DNA of 64,000 nucleotides from Rhodovulum sp. 12E13. Its GTDB lineage: Bacteria > Pseudomonadota > Alphaproteobacteria > Rhodobacterales > Rhodobacteraceae. Below the pieces are notes generated by a model, which had not been told where the DNA came from, did no database searches, and was given only the letters and a program-made list of their open reading frames with translations. Below, piece by piece: positions 47,037-53,559 of the stretch. The stretch covers positions 44,832 to 108,831 of the forward strand of contig NZ_QPLK01000014.1 in the NCBI RefSeq assembly GCF_003340565.1. The letters are read 5' to 3'. Position 1 is the stretch's first letter; the number at the start of each line of letters is the position of its first letter. The position numbers were made by a program, and so were the translations under genes.

Positions 47037-48746
47037 TCAGCCGTGGGCGGCGAGCAGCGCCTTCAGGTCGGCGAGCGTGTTCGCCTCCTCGGCCGGCTTG
47101 TCCTCGCGCCACCGCGCCATCCGCGGAAAGCGCAGGGCGATCCCCGACTTGTGGCGGCTGCTCTTCTGGATCCCCTCGAAATGGATCTCGAAGACGTGGA
47201 CGGGCCGCACCGCGCGCACCGGCCCGTAGCGCTCCAGCGTGTTCCTGCGCACCCAGGCGGTGATCCGGCGGAACTCGGCGTCGGTGAGCCCGGAATAGGC
47301 CTTGGTGACGGGCACGAGCGCCCCCTCGCCCGGCGGGCCGTCCCACACCGCGAAGGTGAAGTCGGTGTAGAGGTTCGCCCGCCGCCCGTGGCCCGCCTGG
47401 GCGTAGACCATCACCGCGTCGACGGTCAGCGGGTCGACCTTCCACTTCCACCAGTCGCCCTTCTTTCGGCCGGCGAGGTAGGGCGAGGCCCATCTCTTGA
47501 GCATCAGCCCCTCGGCCTGCCTGCCCCGTGCCGTGGCCCGCGCCCCCGCCAGCTCCGCCCAGTCGTCGAAGTCCACCAGCGGCGACAGGCGCACCGGTGC
47601 CGCGTCGGGCAGGTGCGCCAGCGCCGCTTCGAGCTGCGCCCGCCGTTCGGCGAAGGGGCGCGCGCGCCAGTCCTCGCCCTGCCATTCGAGCAGGTCGTAG
47701 GCCCGCAGCACCACCGGCGCCTCGACGAGCAGCGTCTTCGGCACCGTCTTGCGCCCGATCCGCGCCTGCAGGGCGTTGAAGCTCTGCGGCGCGTCGGCGG
47801 CGTGATCCCAGGCAAGGATCTCCCCGTCGAGCACGATGCCCTCGGGCAGGAAATCCCGCGACGCGGCGAATTCCGGGAAGCGGTCGGTCATCAGCTCTTC
47901 GCCCCGCGACCAGACGAAGTGCTGTCCGTCGCGCAGGATGAGCTGGCCACGGATGCCGTCCCATTTCCACTCCGCCGCCCAGTCTGCGGGGTCGCCCAGG
48001 CTGTCGGGCGGATCGTCGAGCTGGTAGGCGAGGTAGAACGGGTAGGGCCGGCTCGCCGCCTCGCCCGGGTCCGGCGCCAGCACGAGCGATGCCCACGTCG
48101 CGCGGTCGGGCTGCCAGTCGCCCATCAGGCGGTGGGCCAGCTCGGGCTCGTCGATCCCGGTCGCCTGCGCCAGCGCCCGCGTCATGAGCTTCGCGTTCAC
48201 CCCCATGCGGAAGCCGCCCGTCAGCAGCTTGTTGAACACGAAGCGCTCGGTCGGCGCCAGCCGCTCCCACGCGGCGAGCACGAGCGCCTTGCGCTCGGGC
48301 TCGTCGAGCTTGGGCAGGGCGCGCAGCCGGCCGATCCAGTCGGCGAGCGAGGCGTCCGACCGCCCCGCGCCCTCGGGCAGGATCAGCGCGATCGTCTCGG
48401 CCAGATCGCCCGCCACCGCGTAGCTCTCCTCGAACAGCCACAGCGGCAGGCCCGCCCGCTCGGCGGCCCAGTCGCGCAGCAGCGTCGAGGTGAGCATCCG
48501 CTTCGGCCGGCGGCCGGTGAGCAGCGCGATGCACCACACCCGGTCGGCTTCGGGCGCCTCTCGGAAATAGGCGGCGAGCGCGGCGACCTTGGCATTGGTC
48601 CGCGTCGTCTGGTCGAGCGCGGTGAACAACGCGACGAAGCGGGCGAAGCCGGCCCCTGCCGGCCCGCCTTCTATCCGACCGCCGTGCTCCCGCGCGGCGG
48701 GATCCTCCGGCGCACCCGTCCGTCTCTGTCCGTCCTGCCCTTCCAT
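47037..48746 (-). CDS. ATP-dependent DNA ligase (repair-type, exonuclease-associated family)
   Basis: 569-residue ATP-dependent ligase. N-terminal DNA-binding domain (FARFVALFTALDQTTRTNAKVAAL), adenylation motif I with the nucleophilic Lys in AAEWKWDGIRGQL, motif IV EGLMLKRW and motif V GDWWKWKVDP, and an OB fold ending VFEIHFEGIQKSSRHKSGIALRFPR. It matches the ligases found next to an MBL-fold exonuclease. Family alignments would start near FARF; no nearby start exists, so an about 35-residue N-terminal extension from the ATG at 48746, or GTG at 48776, is implied. Downstream of the exonuclease gene, 51 bp apart. Confidence 0.92.
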   Translation of the reverse strand: MEGQDGQRRTGAPEDPAAREHGGRIEGGPAGAGFARFVALFTALDQTTRTNAKVAALAAYFREAPEADRVWCIALLTGRRPKRMLTSTLLRDWAAERAGLPLWLFEESYAVAGDLAETIALILPEGAGRSDASLADWIGRLRALPKLDEPERKALVLAAWERLAPTERFVFNKLLTGGFRMGVNAKLMTRALAQATGIDEPELAHRLMGDWQPDRATWASLVLAPDPGEAASRPYPFYLAYQLDDPPDSLGDPADWAAEWKWDGIRGQLILRDGQHFVWSRGEELMTDRFPEFAASRDFLPEGIVLDGEILAWDHAADAPQSFNALQARIGRKTVPKTLLVEAPVVLRAYDLLEWQGEDWRARPFAERRAQLEAALAHLPDAAPVRLSPLVDFDDWAELAGARATARGRQAEGLMLKRWASPYLAGRKKGDWWKWKVDPLTVDAVMVYAQAGHGRRANLYTDFTFAVWDGPPGEGALVPVTKAYSGLTDAEFRRITAWVRRNTLERYGPVRAVRPVHVFEIHFEGIQKSSRHKSGIALRFPRMARWREDKPAEEANTLADLKALLAAHG

Positions 48747-48797
48747 GCCCGGCAGTCTAGCGCGGGCGGGCGGCACGTCACATCGCGCGCCGAAGGC

Positions 48798-49826
48798 TCA
48801 GGTCGGGCTGTCTGCCACCGCCTCCGGGCTGTCGAGGCCCTCCCCCTCGAACTCTGTCTCGACCACCGCCGCGTCATAGCCCTGCGTCTCGAGCCAGGCG
48901 CGGAACGCCGACGTGTAGCCGTGGGTGACGAAGACCCGCTCGGCCCCCGTCTCGGCGATGGCGGCGTTGAGGCCCGCCCAGTCGGCATGGTCCGACATCA
49001 CGAAGCCCCGGTCGGCGGCCCGCCGGCGCCGCACGCCCCTGAGCCGCATCCATCCGCTGGCGAAGCCGGTCGAGGCCGCGCCGAAGCGGCGCATCCACGG
49101 CGTGCCCAGCGCCGAAGGGGGCGCGACCACCAGCGCGCCGGGGTGGTCCTTGCCCTTGACCTCCGCGGTCACCGGCACCGTTTCGGGCAGCGCCACGCCC
49201 TGCGCCCGCAGCACCGCGTTCGTCGCCTCCACCGCGCCGTGGGTCAGGACCGGCCCGATCGAGGCGTCGACCGCGGCGATGATCCGCTGCGCCTTGCCCA
49301 GCGCGTAGGCCCCGATCACGCTCGCCCGGCCCGCGGCGGCGTTGGCGCGCCACCAGCCCTCGATCTGCGCCACGACGTCGGCCTGCGGCGCCCAGGCGAA
49401 GATCGGCAGCCCGAAGGTGCATTCGCTGACGAAGGCGTGACAGCGCACCGGCTCGAACGGCTCCGACAGCCCGTCGTCCTCGACCTTGTAGTCGCCCGAC
49501 ACGACCCAGACCTCGCCGCCCACCTCGACGCGGATCTGCGCCGAGCCCGGCACGTGGCCGGCGGGATGGAAGCTGACCGTCGCGCCCCCGATCCGCCGCG
49601 CCTCGCCGTAGCGGGCCGTCTCCAGCCGGATGTCGCCGAGCCGGTGCCGCATGACCGGTGCCGAGCCCTCGGTGGCAAGGTAGCGCGCATGGCCCCGGCG
49701 GGCGTGGTCGGCATGTCCGTGGGTGACGAGCGCCCGGTCGACCGGGCGCCAAGGATCGATGAAGAAGTCGCCCGCCGGGCAATAGATGCCCCGCTCGGTG
49801 AAGGTCAGGACCGACTCGCGCGCCAT
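48798..49826 (-). CDS. DNA ligase-associated exonuclease (MBL-fold, beta-CASP-like)
   Basis: 342 residues with the metal motif ALVTHGHADHARRGHARYLAT near residues 33-53 (intact HxHxDH), FHPAGHVPGSAQI, SGDYKVEDDGL and SECTFGLPIFAW, and a beta-CASP-like C-terminal part ending VFVTHGYTSAFRAWLE. It resembles SNM1/Pso2-type nucleases and the ligase-associated DNA damage response exonuclease family. The ATG at 49826 gives MARESVLTFTERGIYCPAGDFFIDP. In many bacteria this pair is joined by an Lhr-type helicase and a PdeM phosphoesterase; neither is adjacent here. Confidence 0.9.
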   Translation of the reverse strand: MARESVLTFTERGIYCPAGDFFIDPWRPVDRALVTHGHADHARRGHARYLATEGSAPVMRHRLGDIRLETARYGEARRIGGATVSFHPAGHVPGSAQIRVEVGGEVWVVSGDYKVEDDGLSEPFEPVRCHAFVSECTFGLPIFAWAPQADVVAQIEGWWRANAAAGRASVIGAYALGKAQRIIAAVDASIGPVLTHGAVEATNAVLRAQGVALPETVPVTAEVKGKDHPGALVVAPPSALGTPWMRRFGAASTGFASGWMRLRGVRRRRAADRGFVMSDHADWAGLNAAIAETGAERVFVTHGYTSAFRAWLETQGYDAAVVETEFEGEGLDSPEAVADSPT

Positions 49827-49852
49827 GCTGGCGAGCATAGCGCTCCCGCGCG

Positions 49853-49909
49853 CCCCGTCAGGCCCCGCACGCCCCGTCAGGCCCAGCTCTCCCCGTCAGG
49901 CCCCGCCGG
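49853..49909. repeat. 19-bp tandem repeat, three units
   Basis: CCCCGTCAGGCCC recurs at 49853, 49872 and 49891 with an exact 19-bp period, immediately upstream of the exonuclease gene. The remaining 400 bp up to the SH3 gene hold element copy 3 and no supported gene. Confidence 0.75.
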
Positions 49910-50119
49910 GCGGCGAAGGGGCATGCTGGCTTCCCCGGGTCGCCCGCCTCGTGCCCGTGCGCCAGGCTCTTCCCGGCCCGTGACACGGCCGGGCGGGTCC
50001 GGGGCCGCCGGACGGCTAGGCCGCGTGGTCCGCCTCCCGCATCGTCCCCTGGCCCGATTCCCGAATCTGCCGGATCCTCCCCGGTCTCGCCAGCTCGGGG
50101 GAAGAGCCGCGCGCCCCGT

Positions 50120-50183
50120 CTTCTTCTTGCTCAAAGTATCCCGGGGGAGTCGCCGCGCAGGCGGCGACGGGGGCAGCGCCCCC
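50120..50183 (-). repeat. Intergenic palindromic element, copy 3
   Basis: Read on the minus strand: GGGGGCGCTGCCCCC, GTCGCC/GGCGAC, CTCCCCCGGGATACTTT and a GAGCAAGAAGAAG tail. Closest in layout to copy 2. Confidence 0.8.
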
Positions 50184-50309
50184 GACCCGGCCGGCTGCAG
50201 GGCGCCAGGGCTCCGTGTCTGCCCGTCACGTCCGGTCGTCCCCGCGGGGGCGCCCTGAGGCGATGCCGTGGGGCGACTTCGTGGGGCGACGCGGGGCCGC
50301 TGCGGCCCG

Positions 50310-50621
50310 TTATTCGTCACGCAGGTAGTGCCCCGAGACGTAGCCGCGCAGACCACGCGATTCCGCCAGTTCCACCTCGCACCACGGCGTGCCGCCGACG
50401 CGGGAGCAGCCCCGGTTCACCACGACCGATCCCTCGGGCAGCCCCGCCACGATGCGAAAGCCCGTGCCAGGCCCCGCGCGCAGCTTGAGCATGTCGTCGG
50501 CGCCCACGCCCGTCACCACCGACCGGCCCGCGATGGGCGCCGCGATCGGCCCCGCGCAACCTGTCGCCCCGATCGCCAGCACCGCCACCAGCGCGGCCCT
50601 CCGCGCCCTCCGCTTCCGCAT
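50310..50621 (-). CDS. SH3-domain lipoprotein
   Basis: 103 residues. A basic N-terminus and hydrophobic segment end in the lipobox IGATGC, with lipidated Cys near residue 22. A bacterial SH3 domain follows: DDMLKLRAGPGTGFRIVAGLPEGSVVVNRGCSRVGGTPWCEVEL and GLRGYVSGHYL. Such domains bind cell-wall peptides. Strong GGGGACAGGCAGG upstream of the ATG. Isolated gene; probably a periplasmic membrane-anchored protein. Confidence 0.85.
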   Translation of the reverse strand: MRKRRARRAALVAVLAIGATGCAGPIAAPIAGRSVVTGVGADDMLKLRAGPGTGFRIVAGLPEGSVVVNRGCSRVGGTPWCEVELAESRGLRGYVSGHYLRDE

Positions 50622-50751
50622 CCTGCCTGTCCCCCATTTCTGGCCTCGCGGGCAGGCTAGCGGCGCGGCGCCGCCCGCGCCACGGGCCGTGCTCGGCCGA
50701 CGCATGGCGGGCCTCGGGCCGTTGCAGGAGCGCCGCGCGACAAGGGGTCGA

Positions 50752-51289
50752 TCATTGCCGCCACGCCCACGGCCGCCCGGCCGCGGCGAGCCCACCGATC
50801 GGCAGCGCCCCGCCGCCGGGCAACGGGACCGGGGCCATCGGCTCCGGCGCCGGGCTGACGCGGGTGCAGACGGAGCGCGGGAGTGTCGGTATCGTCGGCC
50901 TTGCGCCGGAGGAGCACGCGCTCGGCAGCCACCGGCCAGCAAGTCGACCGCCTGATATCCCCAGACCTGGGTCCACCGTTGCAGGGCACCTCCGTGTTGC
51001 GGCTGCCGTCGTCGGAACATCCGACGGGGCGCGTCGGAGCCGTGTCGAGATCGCCGAGGCTCGCGGCCGGGAGCGCCTGGGCCGGCGCGGCCTGCGCTGG
51101 CGCCGATGCTCCGCTCCGGCTGCCGAGGGCGAAACCCGACGCGGTGTCACGGCCGCCGAACAGCCGCGGGCACGCCCCCGTGGACGAGCTCGACATCGTC
51201 GAGCCCGTCGCTCGCGACGACGCCCAGAGCGCCGATCGACCGGCCGCCGCTATCGACCTGACGGATCGCCGCCCCGGGCCGGCCTTCAT
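50752..51289 (-). pseudogene. Decayed exported protein with a VPLPA-type C-terminal sorting signal
   Basis: Coding-like segments lie in different minus-strand frames. Around 51170-51280: IRQVDSGGRSIGALGVVASDGLDDVELVHGG, then a stop. At 50752-50880: SPAPEPMAPVPLPGGGALP IGGLAAAGRPWAWRQ, then a stop. The last resembles VPLPA-CTERM signals (VPLP motif, hydrophobic helix, basic end), but the helix is interrupted by Pro, Arg and Trp. No single frame or start codon joins the parts, so the gene looks frameshifted. The interpretation is by eye and tentative. Confidence 0.35.
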
Positions 51290-51378
51290 GCGCCGGCCTT
51301 CAGACGCTGGCCTTCAGATGCTGGCCTTCAGATTCGGGCCCACAGAGCCGGGCCCACAGAGCCGGGCCTGCCGACAGG
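51281..51378. repeat. Seven-unit 14-bp degenerate tandem repeat
   Basis: Units start exactly every 14 bp with GGCC: the first four are GGCCTTCA plus six variable bases (51281, 51295, 51309, 51323), the next two are identical GGCCCACAGAGCCG (51337, 51351) and the last is GGCCTGCCGACAGG (51365). 14 is not a multiple of 3, so it is not a coding repeat. Function unknown. Confidence 0.8.
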
Positions 51379-51634
51379 CACGCCGCGATCAGCGCAGGCG
51401 CCCCTCCAGCGAAGCATCCTTCGCCCGCGTGTAACTCCTGCCGTTCGGGGCCAACGCCAGCGGGCCCGGGCGGGCCTGGCCATCGCGGCGCATGGGAGAC
51501 CGGGGCTCCGCGCGCCGCCGATGTCGCCCGCGTGACGCGCCGTGTCGCCGCGGGGCATGGACAATCCCGCGCCGTCTTGCTCCTGTGCGGCCGGTAGCGA
51601 CCCGCCCAGCGGCCGTCGCGAACAGGGGAGCGGG

Positions 51635-52888
51635 ATGCGCTACAACGCCCTACAGATCCTCCGAAAGGGGCTGGCCGGCAACCGCGGCTGGCGGCCGGCC
51701 TGGCGCAAGGCCGAGCCGCAGGCGGCCTACGACGTGGTGATCGTCGGCGGCGGCGGCCACGGGCTGTCGACCGCCTACTACCTGGCGAAGCGCCACGGCG
51801 TGCGGCGCGTCGCGGTGCTCGAGAAGGGCTGGATCGGCTCGGGCAACGTCGGGCGAAACACCACCATCGTGCGCGCCAATTACGGCCTGCCCGGCAATTC
51901 CGAGTTCTATTCCCATTCGCTCAAGCTCTGGGAGGGGCTGGAGCGGGACCTCAACTACAACGTGATGCACTCGCAGCGGGGCCTCATCAACCTGTTCCAC
52001 TCCGACGGCCAGCGCGACGCCTACGCCCGGCGCGGCAACGCCATCCGCAACCAGGGCGACGACGCGATCCTGCTCGACGCAGAGGGGGTGCGGAAGATCC
52101 TGCCCTATCTCGACTTCGAGCAGACGCGCTTTCCGATCTACGGCGGTCTCTACCAGCCGCGCGGCGGCACCGCCCGGCACGACGCGGTGGCGTGGGGATA
52201 CGCCCGCGGCGCCGACCGGCTGGGCGTCGATCTGATCGAGAACTGCGAGGTGACGGGGATCGAGACGGAGGGCGGCCGCGTGACCGGCGTGCAGACGTCG
52301 CGCGGACGGATTGCGGCCGGGACGGTCGGCCTCGCCGTGGCGGGGCGCTCGAGCCAGGTCGCCGCGCTCGCCGGCCTGAGGCTGCCGATCGAGAGCCACG
52401 TCCTGCAGGCGTTCGTCACCGAGGGGCTGAAGCCGGTGATCGACCACGTCGTGACCTACGGCATGGGCCATTTCTACATCAGCCAGTCCGACAAGGGGGG
52501 GCTCGTGTTCGGCGGCGATCTCGATTTCTACCCGTCCTACGCCGCCCGCGGGAACCTGCCGATGGCCGAGCACGTGATCGAGGCGGGCGTCACTCTGATG
52601 CCGATGATCGGCAAGGCGCGCATGCTGCGCAGCTGGGGCGGGATCATGGACATGTCGCCCGACGGCTCGCCGATCATCGACCGCGCGCCCGTGGACGGGC
52701 TCTACCTCAACACCGGCTGGTGCTACGGTGGCTTCAAGGCGGTGCCCGGCTCGGGCGACTGCTTCGCCCGGCTGCTGGCGACGGGCGAGCCCCACCCGGC
52801 CGCCGCCCGCTTCCGCCTCGACCGGTTCGAGACCGGCCACGGCCTGATGGACGAGGAGGGCACCGGCGCCCAGCACAATCTTCACTAG
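51635..52888 (+). CDS. soxB: Sarcosine oxidase, beta subunit
   Basis: 417-residue FAD/FMN subunit of heterotetrameric sarcosine oxidase, which demethylates sarcosine to glycine, feeding formaldehyde to tetrahydrofolate. YDVVIVGGGGHGLSTAYYLAKRHG is the FAD motif near residue 32; GSGNVGRNTTIVRANYG and HSQRGLINLFHS are characteristic. C-terminal NTGWCYGGFKAVPGSG. The ATG at 51635 (MRYNALQIL) matches the family N-terminus. First gene of soxBDAG. Confidence 0.95.
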   Translation: MRYNALQILRKGLAGNRGWRPAWRKAEPQAAYDVVIVGGGGHGLSTAYYLAKRHGVRRVAVLEKGWIGSGNVGRNTTIVRANYGLPGNSEFYSHSLKLWEGLERDLNYNVMHSQRGLINLFHSDGQRDAYARRGNAIRNQGDDAILLDAEGVRKILPYLDFEQTRFPIYGGLYQPRGGTARHDAVAWGYARGADRLGVDLIENCEVTGIETEGGRVTGVQTSRGRIAAGTVGLAVAGRSSQVAALAGLRLPIESHVLQAFVTEGLKPVIDHVVTYGMGHFYISQSDKGGLVFGGDLDFYPSYAARGNLPMAEHVIEAGVTLMPMIGKARMLRSWGGIMDMSPDGSPIIDRAPVDGLYLNTGWCYGGFKAVPGSGDCFARLLATGEPHPAAARFRLDRFETGHGLMDEEGTGAQHNLH

Positions 52889-52982
52889 GCTTTCGGCGCG
52901 CGTGCCGCCCGAACGCTCCCGCACCGAACGCGCCAGCACCGACGCGATACCGACACCCAACCGCCCGATACCGAGACCCGAC

Positions 52983-53246
52983 ATGCGCCTCGATTGCCCC
53001 CTCTGTGGCCCCCGCGACCTGCGCGAATTCACCCCAAGGGGTGCGGCCGTCCTCGCCCGTCGCCCCGAGGACGAGACGTGGTCGGAGGCGTGGCATGACC
53101 ACTTGCACCTGCGCGACAATCCCGCCGGACGGTCGGATGAGCTGTGGTATCACGGAGCGGGATGCACCGCCTGGCTGGTCGTCGAGCGCGACACGGCCAC
53201 CCACGAGGTCTTTTCGGTGCGCCTCGCCGCGGAGGGTGGCGCATGA
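52983..53246 (+). CDS. soxD: Sarcosine oxidase, delta subunit
   Basis: 87 residues. The zinc-binding CPLCG is at residues 5-9 (MRLDCPLCGPRDLREF), and the second ligand pair is His and Cys in YHGAGCTAWLVVERDTATHEV. Typical length is 90-100. It is separated from soxB by 94 bp, more than usual. The palindromic element follows 13 bp after its stop. Confidence 0.93.
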   Translation: MRLDCPLCGPRDLREFTPRGAAVLARRPEDETWSEAWHDHLHLRDNPAGRSDELWYHGAGCTAWLVVERDTATHEVFSVRLAAEGGA

Positions 53247-53559
53247 GGGCGGCCGCCGCGGGGGGCGCTGCCCCCGTCGCCCGTTCCGGGCGACTCCCCC
53301 GGAGTATTTGGGCCAAGATGATGAGGGGGCGTGGGGCGCGCGTGCCGGGCTGCATGCGCTGGCCGGCGAATGGCGCCGGCGGCGGGGACACCCCTCTGGC
53401 GGCACGTCCGGCCCCACCGGCCGGCCAGGGTGCGCCGGTGCCGCGCGCGCTGCCGCGCCGGCGCCAGCCGGCGCCGGGCCCAACGGAGGGAGGGGCCGCG
53501 AGGCCCCGAGCGGAGGCGGGAGCGCCCCCGGCTTGCCTCCAGTGCGGGAGGGGCGTGGC
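53247..53559. other. Insert-like gap within the sox operon
   Basis: 313 bp between soxD and soxA, genes that usually adjoin or overlap. The left part is palindromic element copy 4 (53260-53323); the rest is GC-rich, with no supported gene. Confidence 0.6.
53260..53323 (+). repeat. Intergenic palindromic element, copy 4
   Basis: GGGGGGCGCTGCCCCC, GTCGCCC/GGGCGAC, TCCCCCGGAGTATTTGGGCC and an AAGATGATG tail. Same tail variant as copy 1; located inside the sox operon. Confidence 0.8.

Larger units (their letters stand above)
49827..50309. other. Non-coding gap upstream of the exonuclease gene
   Basis: 483 bp with the 19-bp tandem repeat, several GGCCGG-rich inverted segments and palindromic element copy 3. 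A very long plus-strand open frame crosses it but is an antisense artefact of high GC. Confidence 0.5.
50622..51634. other. Kilobase gap upstream of soxB
   Basis: 1013 bp without an intact gene. It contains the possible VPLPA-type pseudogene, a 14-bp tandem array (51281-51378) and GC-rich filler. No promoter for soxB could be recognised. Confidence 0.5.

Noticed and set aside
49853..49909. CRISPR or protein-binding iteron origin
   Set aside because: Only three direct 19-bp units, GC-rich, with no replication gene or AT-rich unwinding region adjacent.
44373..50258. Plus-strand open frame of about 1960 codons opposite dnaG, the ligase and the exonuclease
   Set aside because: It is Arg/Pro/Gly/His-rich without domain motifs, and lies antisense to three well-supported genes; high GC removes stop codons from the opposite frame.
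51281..51378. CRISPR array
   Set aside because: Units are 14 bp with no spacers and no cas genes nearby; it is a simple tandem repeat.
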